A stretch of DNA of 64,000 nucleotides from Burkholderia sp. Ac-20365 (GTDB taxonomy: Bacteria > Pseudomonadota > Gammaproteobacteria > Burkholderiales > Burkholderiaceae). The notes beneath the pieces were generated by a model, which was not told the origin of the DNA, did no database searches, and was given only the letters and a program-made list of their open reading frames with translations. Shown piece by piece: positions 44,486 to 54,569 of the stretch. Position numbers and translations under genes: made by a program. Location of the stretch: positions 39,414 to 103,413 of the forward strand of contig NZ_JAAGPI010000032.1 of NCBI RefSeq assembly GCF_017104715.1, given 5' to 3'. Numbering within the stretch: position 1 is the first letter of the stretch; every line of letters begins with the position of its first letter.

Positions 44486-46315
44486 TCACTCCACCGTGAC
44501 CGATTTCGCGAGATTGCGCGGCTTGTCGACGTCGGTGCCGCGCGCACAGGCCGTGTGATACGCGAGCAATTGCAGCGGCACCACATGCAGGATCGGCGAC
44601 AGCGGCCCGTAGTGCTCGGGCAACTGGATCACGCGCAAGCCGTCGGCACTGGCGATCTTCGTGCCGGCATCGGCGAGCACGAACAGCTGGCCGCCGCGCG
44701 CGCGCACTTCCTGCATGTTCGACTTGAGCTTTTCGAGCAGCGCGTCGTTCGGCGCGATCGTGATGACAGGCATCTCGTTCGTGACGATCGCCAGCGGCCC
44801 GTGCTTCAGCTCGCCCGCCGGATACGCTTCCGCGTGCACATACGAGATTTCCTTGAGCTTGAGCGCGCCTTCCAGTGCGATCGGATAGTGCACGCCACGG
44901 CCGAGGAACAGCGCGTGATCCTTGCGCGCGAGCGCTTCCGCCCACGCGACGAGCTGCGGCTCCAGCGCCAGCACGCTATTGAGCGCGGCAGGCAGATGAT
45001 GCAACTGGCGCAGTGCCTGCACTTCGTCGTCGGCGCTCACGCGGCCGCGTTCCTTGCCAAGCGTGAGGGCGAGCAGGAACAGCGCGACCAGTTGCGTCGT
45101 GAAAGCCTTGGTCGACGCAACACCGATCTCGGGGCCCGCGCCCGTCAGGTACTGCAACCCGGTGAGCCGCATCATCGAGCTATGCGGCACGTTGCAGATC
45201 GCCAGCGTGTGGTGATGACCGAGTGCCTGCGCATGCTTCAACGCGGCGAGCGTATCGGCTGTTTCGCCCGATTGCGACACGACCACCACCATCGCGCACG
45301 GATTAACCACACTCTCGCGATACCGGTATTCGCTCGCGATTTCGACCTGCGTCGGAATGCCCGCGATCGATTCGAACCAGTACTTCGCCGTCAACGCGGA
45401 GTAATAGCTCGTGCCGCACGCGAGCAGCAACAGCGAATCGATCTCGCTGAACGCGCGCTGCGCATTCGCGCCGAACAGCGCGGGCGTGATCGCGCGCACG
45501 CGCTCCGTCGCGTCGGCGACCACGTCGGGTTGTTCGAAGATTTCCTTCTGCATGTAATGCCGGTACGGACCGAGTTCGGCCGCGTAGTGGCTCGTGTGCT
45601 GCGCCTGCACTTCGCGGCGCACGGTCGCGCCATCGCGATCGACGATATGCACGCCGTCGCACGACAGCACCGCGATATCGCCTTCTTCGAGGAAGATGAA
45701 ATGTTCCGCCGTGCCTGACAGCGCCATCGCATCCGACGCCAGATAGTTGCCGCGCTCGCCCACGCCGATCACGAGCGGCGAACCGGCGCGCGCGCCGATC
45801 ACCCGGTCCGGCTCGTTCTTCGCGAACACGGCGATCGCATACGCGCCGCGCAGACGCAGCAACGCGCGCTGCACAGCCGTGAGCAGATCGCGCGATGCGT
45901 CCTGTTCCCGCACGTGATGAATCAGATGCGCGATCACTTCCGTGTCGGTATCCGATTCGAACACGTAGCCGAGCGCTTTCAGTTCATCGCGCAGCGACTC
46001 GTGATTTTCGATGATGCCGTTGTGCACGAGCGCGATCTCGTCGCGAGAAAAGATCGGGTGCGCGTTGTCGGTGACGGGCGCGCCGTGCGTCGCCCAGCGC
46101 GTGTGCGCGACGCCGATCGTGCCTGTCAGCCGTGCTTCCTGAACCTGCTCGGCGAGATTCGCCACGCGCTCGACGCTGCGCACGCGGCGCGGCGCGCCGT
46201 GCTGCAGGACGGCGACGCCGCACGAGTCATAGCCGCGATATTCGAGCCGGCGCAACCCTTCCGTCAGCACGCCGACGACGTCGCGCTGTGCCACTGCTCC
46301 TACGATTCCGCACAT
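44486..46315 (-). CDS. glmS: Glutamine-fructose-6-phosphate aminotransferase in the pga operon
   Basis: Makes glucosamine-6-phosphate from fructose-6-phosphate and glutamine. 609 aa, full length. Cys2 is the glutaminase nucleophile (MCGIVGAV), followed by RLEYRGYDSCG, two SIS isomerase domains (ACGTSYYSAL, VSQSGETADTLAAL, ALEGALKLKEISY) and the C-terminus KPRNLAKSVTVE. As it sits after pgaD it probably raises UDP-GlcNAc supply for PNAG synthesis. A housekeeping copy is expected elsewhere. Confidence 0.95.
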   Translation of the reverse strand: MCGIVGAVAQRDVVGVLTEGLRRLEYRGYDSCGVAVLQHGAPRRVRSVERVANLAEQVQEARLTGTIGVAHTRWATHGAPVTDNAHPIFSRDEIALVHNGIIENHESLRDELKALGYVFESDTDTEVIAHLIHHVREQDASRDLLTAVQRALLRLRGAYAIAVFAKNEPDRVIGARAGSPLVIGVGERGNYLASDAMALSGTAEHFIFLEEGDIAVLSCDGVHIVDRDGATVRREVQAQHTSHYAAELGPYRHYMQKEIFEQPDVVADATERVRAITPALFGANAQRAFSEIDSLLLLACGTSYYSALTAKYWFESIAGIPTQVEIASEYRYRESVVNPCAMVVVVSQSGETADTLAALKHAQALGHHHTLAICNVPHSSMMRLTGLQYLTGAGPEIGVASTKAFTTQLVALFLLALTLGKERGRVSADDEVQALRQLHHLPAALNSVLALEPQLVAWAEALARKDHALFLGRGVHYPIALEGALKLKEISYVHAEAYPAGELKHGPLAIVTNEMPVITIAPNDALLEKLKSNMQEVRARGGQLFVLADAGTKIASADGLRVIQLPEHYGPLSPILHVVPLQLLAYHTACARGTDVDKPRNLAKSVTVE

Positions 46316-46359
46316 GGTGGTCTCCGTGGTGCGTGTATTTTTACGGTGGCGAAGCGCGC

Positions 46360-46812
46360 TTACGCGGCTTCGCGCTCGAACTGGTGCACGCTCATCACGT
46401 GCGAGATCATGCCGTCGTCGTCGTGATACGCGACGAGGCAGCGGCCCGCATCGCCTTCGGGAATTTCATGCGACGTTTGCGGCGCCGGTGTGTCGGCCGT
46501 CTGCGGCATGCGGCGCACGCGGCCCGTGTTCATCGCATCCATCTGGCGGCCGAAGGTCCACACGATCATCGACAGCGCGACGATCGCAATCCCCGTGATA
46601 CCGGGCATGAACGCATTGAGCGACAGCTCTTCTTCGCTCGCATTCGCGAGACACCAGCGGATATACAGCGCGGCCAGCACCCACGTGCCGAGCACGAGCG
46701 CCGGCCGCACGAAGCGATACCACGCGACGGCGCGCATGGCTTTCGCCTTGCTGCTTTCGGTAGCGAACTGGGCGACGGACTGCTTCGAAACATCGATGAT
46801 CGGGTATTCCAT
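46360..46812 (-). CDS. pgaD: PgaD-like accessory membrane protein
   Basis: 150 aa, two membrane segments (VRPALVLGTWVLAALYIRWC at about 34-54 and ITGIAIVALSMIVWTFGRQM at about 71-90). In E. coli PgaD binds PgaC and the pair is activated by c-di-GMP. Assignment rests on position after pgaC, size and topology, as the family is weakly conserved. The polar C-terminal tail is longer than I expect. Confidence 0.8.
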   Translation of the reverse strand: MEYPIIDVSKQSVAQFATESSKAKAMRAVAWYRFVRPALVLGTWVLAALYIRWCLANASEEELSLNAFMPGITGIAIVALSMIVWTFGRQMDAMNTGRVRRMPQTADTPAPQTSHEIPEGDAGRCLVAYHDDDGMISHVMSVHQFEREAA

Positions 46813-46879
46813 GTTGTTCCCCTGATTCTGTTGACTTGCGTTGTCAATTCGAGTGCGTCAATTCAACTGCTTCGGTACG

Positions 46880-48181
46880 TCATTCCGTGCGTTGCGCGAG
46901 CAGCGCCGCCGATGCATCGGCCGAGACTGCGCCCGCCGAGCGGATGCCGCGGTCCGGGCTGACCCAGCGCGCACGCTTTCTGCGGCGCTGGCTGATCACG
47001 CCCGGCAGCGCGATCACGGACGCGATCATGCTGATCGCCCAGAATGCGGCGGGATACCAGACGGTGTCGACGAAATAGCGCAGCAGGTTCTTGTCGTAGC
47101 GGCGATCGATCAGGCAGCCGATCAGGATCTGCACACAGCAGGTGGCAAACAGCAGCACACCCGTGCCGCGCGGCACGAATGCGAAGCGCCAGCTTTCGGG
47201 CAGCGTGAAGAGCGCGGTGGCCGCCATCATCACCAGCGTGAACAGCATGCAATACGCCCACACGATGCTGGTCGCGTACTCGACGAAGATCGGCCACATC
47301 ATCATGTTGCGGCGGGACAGCACGGCACCCGCATACTTGAAGAGCACCTGGATGCCGCCCTTCGCCCAGCGCAGACGTTGTTTGTAGAGGCCGCGGAACG
47401 TCTCGGGCATCAGGATCCAGCTCAGTGCGCGCGATTCGAAGTCAACGCCCCAGCCCCGAACCTGCAGCTTCCAGCTGATGTCGATGTCTTCCGTCAGCAT
47501 GTCGGAACTCCAGTAGCCCACTTCCTCGAGTGCGCGCTTCCTGAACATCGACACCACGCCCGACACCGTGAGCAGGCGCCCGTACATATGCTGCGTGCGC
47601 TTGATGAGACCGACGATCGACGAGAACTCGCCCACCTGCATGCGCCCGAGCAGCGACGAGCGCGTGCGGATGCGCGGATTGCCCGTCACTGCGCCGACGG
47701 ACGCGTCGTCGAGGAAGTGACGCAGCATCCAGCCGATCGCTTCCTTATCGAGCAGCGAGTCGCCGTCGATGCACATCAGGTACTCGGCATCCGAGAGCAT
47801 CGCGGCCGTCGTCAGGCCGATCGCCTTGCCTTCGTTCTGATGCTGATGCACGACGACGAGCTTCGGATACACGTTCACCAGCTGGTTCAGGATCGCGCCC
47901 GTTTCGTCGCGGCTGCCGTCGTTGATCGCGATGATGTTGTAGTTCGGATAGTTCAGCTGGTCGAGACACGCGATCACTTCGCGCACGTTGTCGGCCTCGT
48001 TGTAGCAAGGCACGACGACGGACACCTTCGGATACGACGCGAGCGGCGGCGCCGTCTTGCGCCCGGCATCGCGGCGCTCGATCAGCAGATAGTGCAGCAG
48101 TCCTCCGACCATCCACAGATACGCCATCAGCAGCGGATAGTAGAAGACGAAGTTGGAGATAACGCTCATTACGTTTTTCAT
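46880..48181 (-). CDS. pgaC: Poly-N-acetylglucosamine synthase PgaC
   Basis: Processive GT2 enzyme in the inner membrane that polymerises UDP-GlcNAc to poly-beta-1,6-GlcNAc. 433 aa. N-terminal membrane segments, VSVVVPCYNEADNV, the IDGDS DxD (139-141), LTEDIDISWKL (TED), QRLRWAKGG (QxxRW), then C-terminal membrane segments. An in-frame ATG four codons downstream is a possible alternative start. Confidence 0.95.
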   Translation of the reverse strand: MKNVMSVISNFVFYYPLLMAYLWMVGGLLHYLLIERRDAGRKTAPPLASYPKVSVVVPCYNEADNVREVIACLDQLNYPNYNIIAINDGSRDETGAILNQLVNVYPKLVVVHQHQNEGKAIGLTTAAMLSDAEYLMCIDGDSLLDKEAIGWMLRHFLDDASVGAVTGNPRIRTRSSLLGRMQVGEFSSIVGLIKRTQHMYGRLLTVSGVVSMFRKRALEEVGYWSSDMLTEDIDISWKLQVRGWGVDFESRALSWILMPETFRGLYKQRLRWAKGGIQVLFKYAGAVLSRRNMMMWPIFVEYATSIVWAYCMLFTLVMMAATALFTLPESWRFAFVPRGTGVLLFATCCVQILIGCLIDRRYDKNLLRYFVDTVWYPAAFWAISMIASVIALPGVISQRRRKRARWVSPDRGIRSAGAVSADASAALLAQRTE

Positions 48182-48236
48182 TGTGGTCCCCTGGTCCGGG
48201 TTGGCATCGCGTGGATCGGCATACGTCGCGCGGTGC

Positions 48237-50279
48237 TCAACCCAACATCCCCTGATTCGTTCTCAGCGTGCTCTGCACCGACATCACGTCGCGCAGTACC
48301 GTCGTGTCCGGCCGGTTCTTCAGGAAGTCGTCCGGCCCGTAGCCCATATGCACGACGCCCGCCGCGTTGAGCCGCTTCATCTGCGCGCGCAGCACGGCTG
48401 CTTCGACAGGCTGCTGCGTCTGGCGGTTGATAGCGGGCAGCTCGAACACCGTCTTGGCCACCGCGCCCTGCTGCTTCAGCACGGTCTGCCGCAGGCTGTC
48501 GAGCCATGCGTCGCTGATGCGCTCGCCCGTGCTGCCTGGCGCCGCCGTCAGCGCGACGAAGTCGTAGTTCCCGAGCGCCGATGCGAGGCTCAGCGAGAAA
48601 TTGCGCTCGGCGTTCGCATCGAACACGGCCTCGGCGGGCACCGTGCGCGCCGTCAGTACGTTGCCGCCGCCCTGATAGGCGCGCACGCGGTCCGCAAGCT
48701 GGTTCGTGAAGGTGTTCAGATAGCCGGTGCGGGCATTGGCCCAGCGCTGCATCAGATCGTCGGATGCATGAATCTGCGCGATGTCGCCCGGCAAGCCCCA
48801 CGAGCGATACACAGCCAAGGCCGCTGCGCTCGAATCTTCATACGCGTTCAATGTTGCATCCGCGCCGAACACCACGCCGTTGAAGCTCGAATAGCGTGTG
48901 AGATCGTCGTAGATGTCCTGGATGGTCTGGCGCGCGACGGGATCGAACGGGCTCAGGCGTGGCGTGCGGCCATGCTTTGCGTCGGCGGGTGCGTTGGCGG
49001 CGACTTCGACGAAGCGGCCTGCTGCGGCATGACCCGTCGGCAGATCGAAGGCGAGCAGCGGCATGCGAGCGTACACCTGCACGCCGGCGCGTGTGATCAG
49101 CTGCCACGCGACGCGGTTGAACAGGTCCGCGCGCATCGGCAGATGGCGGCTCGGGTAGTACATCGCGCGCGCGACGCCCGTGTTGTCGGGATCCCAGTAC
49201 GCCTTCAGGTACACGGACTTCGGCTCGAGATCCTTGATGCGGTCGAGCAGCCGGCCAAGCTTTTCTTCGCTCTTGTTCGGGTCGATGTCGTACATCTCAT
49301 CGAGCGACACATTCACCACGCGCTCGACGGGATTGTGCTCGCCGCGGTAGTAGCGCGACGAACGCATTTGCGCGATCAGCGTGCCGACGTCCCAGTCATA
49401 CGACACGAGCAGGCGGCGAATCTGCGTGAGCGGTACGTCGGGCGTATTCGGGCCGTCGTCGAGCGTGAAGTGGACGGACATGCCGAGCGCCTGCGATGCC
49501 TTGATGAGCGCCGCGTTGTACATGCCGTACGGCCACACCGCGGAGCGCACCGCGACGCCTGTGCGGTCCTGGATCATGTCGACGCTCTTCTTCAGATCGT
49601 CGTGCACGCGCGCCTGGTACTCTTCATCCGTTTCGTAGCGTTCCAGTTGCGGGTAGTACAGATGCGCGCTGGCGGCGGGCAGCTCGTTGCCCTGCGGATT
49701 GGCGAGCGCGCCGTGGTGCATGTCGTGCGTGTGCGACGCGACTTCGACGAGGCCGGAGTTCGCCATCTCCCGCAGATCGTCCCAGCTCATGAAGTAGCCC
49801 GGCGGCATCACCGACTTGTGGCTGATGCGCACGGGGTCGCCCGCGGGCGTATCCGTCCACCGCGTGACGACGCCGATCAGCGCGGGATAGCCGTACTGCT
49901 GCAGCAGCGGGAACGCATGCGTGAACTGGCTCTTGTACGCGTCGTCGAAGGTGAGCAGCACGGCGCGCGGCGGCAGGCGCGGCCCGCCGTTGCGCGATGC
50001 GACGATCTGGTCGACGCTCACCGGGCGGAAGTCCTTCGCCTTCAGCCACGCGAAGATCGTGTTGAGCGTGGCCGTGCTGATCGCGCAGGTATCGGCGACC
50101 GTCGACACATCCGCGCGCAGATCGTCGCGGATGTCGTGAATGGCGAGCACGCGGAAGGTCAGGCCATCGTCCGCGTCGGGCGGCGGCATGCGGTCGAGCG
50201 CGATACGGGCCTGCGCAGCGGGCACGGCGGCGAGGCCGGCGGCGAATGCGAGAAAACGTCTGCGATTGAGCTTGTCCAT
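48237..50279 (-). CDS. pgaB: Poly-beta-1,6-GlcNAc N-deacetylase PgaB
   Basis: Two-domain periplasmic protein, 680 aa. The N-terminal polysaccharide deacetylase domain has LLTFDDAYKSQF (metal Asp pair) and VASHTHDMHH. The C-terminal glycoside-hydrolase-like domain has VYLKAYWDPDN and FNGVVFGADAT. The N-terminus is a twin-arginine-like signal, LNRRRFLAFAAGLAAVPAAQ, with no lipobox Cys, unlike the lipoprotein PgaB of E. coli. It partly deacetylates the polymer for export through PgaA. 6 bp downstream of pgaA. Confidence 0.94.
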   Translation of the reverse strand: MDKLNRRRFLAFAAGLAAVPAAQARIALDRMPPPDADDGLTFRVLAIHDIRDDLRADVSTVADTCAISTATLNTIFAWLKAKDFRPVSVDQIVASRNGGPRLPPRAVLLTFDDAYKSQFTHAFPLLQQYGYPALIGVVTRWTDTPAGDPVRISHKSVMPPGYFMSWDDLREMANSGLVEVASHTHDMHHGALANPQGNELPAASAHLYYPQLERYETDEEYQARVHDDLKKSVDMIQDRTGVAVRSAVWPYGMYNAALIKASQALGMSVHFTLDDGPNTPDVPLTQIRRLLVSYDWDVGTLIAQMRSSRYYRGEHNPVERVVNVSLDEMYDIDPNKSEEKLGRLLDRIKDLEPKSVYLKAYWDPDNTGVARAMYYPSRHLPMRADLFNRVAWQLITRAGVQVYARMPLLAFDLPTGHAAAGRFVEVAANAPADAKHGRTPRLSPFDPVARQTIQDIYDDLTRYSSFNGVVFGADATLNAYEDSSAAALAVYRSWGLPGDIAQIHASDDLMQRWANARTGYLNTFTNQLADRVRAYQGGGNVLTARTVPAEAVFDANAERNFSLSLASALGNYDFVALTAAPGSTGERISDAWLDSLRQTVLKQQGAVAKTVFELPAINRQTQQPVEAAVLRAQMKRLNAAGVVHMGYGPDDFLKNRPDTTVLRDVMSVQSTLRTNQGMLG

Positions 50280-50285
50280 GATGAC

Positions 50286-52331
50286 CTACAGGGGAATGTT
50301 CAGGTTCAGGTAAATGAGCTTGCTGGTCTCGCGCGTGTGGTCGAGACGCTGGCTGGAAAGGCCGAGGCCGTACGCGAGCGATGCATGCGCGCTGAACTGC
50401 CATTGCTGTTCGAGCCGCACTTCCCACAGCATGCTGTTGCCGATATCCGTCTGACGGTAGCCGCCAACCGTTGCGTACGCGCGGTTCGCGAGCGACTGGT
50501 CCGCGTTGCGCCACGAGGTCCACTGGTACATCGCCGTGAGCTGTGCCGTCATATCGCGATGCGGCGCGAAGTACGAGGTGTTCGCGAGCGTGTTGCTGGT
50601 CGTGTTGAGCTCGACCCACGTTGCGACGAGATGGCTCGGCGTGTTGATCAGACGCTCGTACCACGTGGCGACCCACGCCTGATTCAGGTTGGTGTCGCTG
50701 TAGCGCGTGGCGCCATAGGTGAGGTCGAGGTAGCGGTAATCGTCGACGCTGTAGCGCACGCCGCCCGTTGCCGCGCGGCCCGTGACGCCTGCCTGGTACG
50801 CTTTCCACGGCAGTGTGTTGACGTTGCTGTCCACGCCAGCCGAAAAACGCCAGCGGTCGTCGGGTGCGTACGCGAGACTGCCTGCGCCGCCCGTCTTCGC
50901 CTGCGGTCCCGTCGAGCGGTCGACTTCCGCCGCTGCGTCGATGCCATGAAAGCGGAAGTCCGCGCCGATGCCGTTACGGATGCGGCTCACGCTGTCGCCG
51001 TCGCCCGTGTTCGCGCGACCGCTGAACTGATGCGCAAACACGCGCCAGTAGTTCGCAAGCGGCATCGAGTAGAGCTGCGTATCGATGCCCCAGTTTTCGT
51101 CGGCGAGCACCGAATTACCCTTCTGCCCGTTGCCCGCGATGATCAGCTGCGGGCTCTTGTACGCCGCGTAATCCTCCTGAAACGTCTTCACCGTGTTGTT
51201 GTCGGGGAAGCGGTCGCTGAAGGTCGCGTTGACGTCCGCGGCACGATCGTACTGGCCGAGTTCGAGCGCCGTGCGGCCGAGACCCGCGAGCGTTTCGATG
51301 TCGCCGGGGTGATCGACGAGCGTACCTTCATAGACCTTCTGCGCTTCATGCGGACGCTGCTGCACGAGCGATGCATCCGAGCGCGCGCTGATCAGCGCGG
51401 GATCGAACGGTGCTTCGTGACGCAGTTCGTCGAGCGCGGCGACGCCTTCGCGCGTGCGGTCGGTGTAGAGCAGGTACTGCGCCTGCAGCTTCTTCACACG
51501 GCCGTAGTCTTCGTTGACGTCTTCCGGGTGCTCGGACAGATCGGCGCGAATCGGCGTGCTGGCGGAAATCTCCTTGAGCAGTTGCTGCGCATTGTCGTAG
51601 CGGCCCGAATCGAGGTACGCGAAAAAGAGCCCTTCCTGTACGTCGATGCGCTTTAACGCATGCGGCTCGACGGACGGCACGAGCGGTTCGACAGGCGTCT
51701 GCAACGCGCGCTCATACGCGGGCGCGGCCTTGCGCGGCTGGTCGATGTAGGTGTACGCGTCGCCGGCTGCAGCATACGTGCGCGCGGGCATCGGCTGGTT
51801 CGAGCGCGACAGGTCCTCGTAGAGCGCCGTCGCCTCCTTCATGCGACCCACACCCTGCAGGGCCGCGACCTTTTCCACGAGCACCGAACGACGCACGTCC
51901 GCGTAGTCGTCGGTTGACGGCATGCGCGCGAGCATATCGTCGATATGCGCAAGCGCCGTCTTCGTCTGTGCGAGACGGTCGGGCTCGTCGGAAGCCAGCG
52001 ATTGCTGCCGGCCCCAATGCACTTCCGTTTCGACGACAAGCGCTTCGATCTGGAACAGGTCGTGATCGGAAAATGCGTCGCGGCTCGCGCGCGCTTCCTG
52101 GAGCGCAAGCTGCGCGGCGCCCGCGCCCGCTTCCGCGAAGATGCGTTTGCGGAGCTGGTCGCGCTCCGTCTCTACCTTGCCTTGTGCAACATGTCCTTCT
52201 GCGACTTTCCCCGTGGTTTCGGACGCAGTGGTCGGCTGCGCGGCGCAGTAGTCGCGCGCAAGCAGCACCAGCACCAAGGCGGTCGCCTTGACTGCGGCGT
52301 GCTTGCGTCGGCTAGAGCGTTTCGTTTTCAT
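50286..52331 (-). CDS. pgaA: PNAG outer-membrane export porin PgaA
   Basis: 681 aa from the ATG at 52331 (GAGGAA just upstream). A basic signal peptide (MKTKRSSRRKHAAVKATALV) is followed by a periplasmic TPR superhelix (to about residue 400) and a C-terminal beta-barrel of alternating aromatic strands ending SKLIYLNLNIPL. Exports PNAG. First gene of the operon. The 890-bp region upstream should carry its promoter. Confidence 0.92.
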   Translation of the reverse strand: MKTKRSSRRKHAAVKATALVLVLLARDYCAAQPTTASETTGKVAEGHVAQGKVETERDQLRKRIFAEAGAGAAQLALQEARASRDAFSDHDLFQIEALVVETEVHWGRQQSLASDEPDRLAQTKTALAHIDDMLARMPSTDDYADVRRSVLVEKVAALQGVGRMKEATALYEDLSRSNQPMPARTYAAAGDAYTYIDQPRKAAPAYERALQTPVEPLVPSVEPHALKRIDVQEGLFFAYLDSGRYDNAQQLLKEISASTPIRADLSEHPEDVNEDYGRVKKLQAQYLLYTDRTREGVAALDELRHEAPFDPALISARSDASLVQQRPHEAQKVYEGTLVDHPGDIETLAGLGRTALELGQYDRAADVNATFSDRFPDNNTVKTFQEDYAAYKSPQLIIAGNGQKGNSVLADENWGIDTQLYSMPLANYWRVFAHQFSGRANTGDGDSVSRIRNGIGADFRFHGIDAAAEVDRSTGPQAKTGGAGSLAYAPDDRWRFSAGVDSNVNTLPWKAYQAGVTGRAATGGVRYSVDDYRYLDLTYGATRYSDTNLNQAWVATWYERLINTPSHLVATWVELNTTSNTLANTSYFAPHRDMTAQLTAMYQWTSWRNADQSLANRAYATVGGYRQTDIGNSMLWEVRLEQQWQFSAHASLAYGLGLSSQRLDHTRETSKLIYLNLNIPL

Positions 52332-53222
52332 GGTTCCTCGCTTGTCGATGCCAACCTCCAGACAAAGCGAGTCCCCGCACCATGCAAATGGTGCATGGAG
52401 AGCAACAACGTCGCGTAGCCTGTGGAGAGGCGTGAAGTTCAGCGTCTTGTTTCGATGGCCGGTTGTTGCATTGCGCACCGGCCTCGTCATTTGCGCGGCG
52501 AGGCTATAGCGAAGTCCGTACCAGCACCCCGCTCAACCTTTTGCGTTAAGGGTTTTCTTCATAAACACCGCCGCAAGGAAACCGTAATTCGTCAAAAACG
52601 TTTCATTACTGAACTCGACAAGCATTGCCAATCAATTTCAAAGACAGGCAACGAGGGTCGAAATCATCACACTTTTCCGCGTTAAACCCATGCGCAGCAA
52701 AGAGCGTGCTTGTGCAATGCAATAGCTGCCCGCTTTGATTCAAAGCTGAAACGGCGTGCACAGCGAGAGGAATTCGTCTGACGCGCTCCGTTCGCGAAAG
52801 GTTGCGCGTGCACGCAGGCGTAGCGTTGGCGATGTGCGATGAAATCGATTGAGACGTGCAGAGAGATTCAACACGTGTGGCGAAGTGCGCAAGAAAACAC
52901 GCATGGCACACGTTCTGCCCGCATGCCGCAAGTGTCGCAACATGCACACGACAATGTGCGCTGGCGCACACAACGCGTGTCCGCATCCGATGTGCGCTAC
53001 CGCACAGAGCACGCGTTGCGGCGTCGGTTATCGTCTCGCTGCACAATCAAAGACGAAGACAGCGCGGCCCGAGAATGGAGCCGCGAAGACGCATCGAAAA
53101 GTGATTAGCGATGCGAAAGATCAGATGAAAACGGGGTGATCGAGAATTCTTCATACCGCCCGGGAAGCGGACGTCGCGCGCATGCGCAGACGCCGCCCGC
53201 CCTCATGCCGCGTCGCGCCGCT
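52332..53222. promoter_or_regulatory. Long intergenic region upstream of the pga operon
   Basis: About 890 bp, lower in GC than its neighbours, without a convincing gene. It should hold the pga promoter and leader. Two similar palindromes lie at its far end: TGTGCGC-TG-GCGCACA (52955-52970) and TGTGCG-CTAC-CGCACA (52991-53006), 36 bp start to start. They look like a pair of regulator sites, though about 625 bp from pgaA. Confidence 0.45.
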
Positions 53223-54569
53223 TCATAACGTCAGTTCGAAGGAACGTACGAGGAGACCGGGCAGTTTCATGCCGCCCGTCGCGCGCTCGCCCCACGTCCA
53301 GTCGTTCAGCAGCAGTTCGGGTTGCGCACCGATGCGCTCCAGTTCGCTGCCGAGCAGCCGGTACAGGCTGTCGTCGAAGCGCATCGCGTCGACGGGCGCG
53401 ACGATGCGGCCCTGTTCGACCCAGAAGGTCGCAAAGCGCGTCATGCCCGTCATCCGGCAGTTCATCCGGTCCGAGAAGTTCACGTACCAGAGATTGCCGA
53501 TATAAAGACCCGTGTCGAGCGTGCGCAGCACATCGTCGTAAGCGAGATCGCCGGCTTGCATCGACAGCGCAGACGGCGTTTCGCTCGCTGTTGCACCATT
53601 CGGCGTGAGACCGTATTCGCGGGCCGTACGTGCGTTGGTCAACCGGGCCGCTGCACGCCCTGCTTCGATGAGCGGAACGCTCTGCCGCTGATAACCGTCG
53701 TCGTTGAAACGCGGTGTGATGCCGAGCGTGAGATCTTCCGTCAGCGTGACGCGTGGATCGAGCGATGCTTCACCGATATTCAACCGGTAGAACTCGTTGC
53801 GCGCGGTTGCCTGCGTGCGTGCAGAAAACGCGCTGAACGAAGCGGTCCCCAGCAGCTCCTGCAACGCAGCGGGTGCAAAGTACGTGCGATAGCGGCCTGG
53901 CGGCAGCGTGCGCGGCGCGCGCGACAGCACGGGCAAACGCGCGGCGGCCTCCTCGACTTTCTGTGCGAAAACGTCGTCGCTCCATGCATCGCCCGCGTAG
54001 TGGCTTTTGATAGCGCGATGGCTCGCGTCGAACAGCGACCAGCTGAAATTGAAGTTCTCGACTTCGTACCAGCCGCGACTGCCCGACGACGATGCAAAGC
54101 CGCGTGCAATCGTGCCGCCCGCATAAAAGCCAACGAAGTCGAGACCCTGTGCGCATTGCGCGACAACCAGCGGCAGCGCATCCGGTGAAGGCAACCTACC
54201 CGTGCGTTGGGTCGTCTCCGACCACACGGTCGTGTCGAAGAGCAGATGGGGGTCGTCAGTTGCATCGCGCAGGCCTTCGCGCAATGCCGCGAGCGTCTCG
54301 CCGATCGCACGCGTATCCGCGCCGATGTCGCCGCACAGCGTAAAGGTCGAATAAGCCTGACGCTGTCCGTCGATCAGTCGCAGCGTGACGTTCGCTTGCG
54401 AGACGTGGCCCGACTGGCGCACCTTGCCTTCATTGAAGCGGATGAAATCGGAGTGCTCGGCAGCGTACGACGTCAGCGCGATTTCGCCCGTCTTCAGCTG
54501 ACGCTCGATCTCGTTCGCGAGCGTCATGCAGTGCGAATGTGCAGCGGAGGTTCGGGTGCCTTGCATCAT
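53223..54569 (-). CDS. TldE/PmbA-like subunit of a TldD/TldE protease
   Basis: 448 aa. Partner-type subunit without the HExxxH zinc motif. Family sequence such as FVGFYAGGTIARGFASSSGSRGWYEVENFNFSW and a C-terminal NCRMTGMTRFATFWVE support it. The ATG at 54569 overlaps the TldD-like stop (ATGATGA). TldD/TldE act as a heterodimeric peptidase on unfolded peptides such as microcin B17 and CcdA. Pairing in one operon with the zinc subunit differs from the separate E. coli loci, so it may be a second paralogous set. Confidence 0.85.
   Translation of the reverse strand: MMQGTRTSAAHSHCMTLANEIERQLKTGEIALTSYAAEHSDFIRFNEGKVRQSGHVSQANVTLRLIDGQRQAYSTFTLCGDIGADTRAIGETLAALREGLRDATDDPHLLFDTTVWSETTQRTGRLPSPDALPLVVAQCAQGLDFVGFYAGGTIARGFASSSGSRGWYEVENFNFSWSLFDASHRAIKSHYAGDAWSDDVFAQKVEEAAARLPVLSRAPRTLPPGRYRTYFAPAALQELLGTASFSAFSARTQATARNEFYRLNIGEASLDPRVTLTEDLTLGITPRFNDDGYQRQSVPLIEAGRAAARLTNARTAREYGLTPNGATASETPSALSMQAGDLAYDDVLRTLDTGLYIGNLWYVNFSDRMNCRMTGMTRFATFWVEQGRIVAPVDAMRFDDSLYRLLGSELERIGAQPELLLNDWTWGERATGGMKLPGLLVRSFELTL

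Noticed and set aside
48153..51656. Plus-strand open frame of 1167 codons
   Set aside because: It lies antisense to pgaB and pgaA, is Arg/His-rich without domains, and reflects the codon bias of high-GC genes.
52606..53046. 146-codon minus-strand frame upstream of pgaA
   Set aside because: Cys/His/Arg-rich, no ribosome site, and it covers the two palindromes. Not a likely protein.
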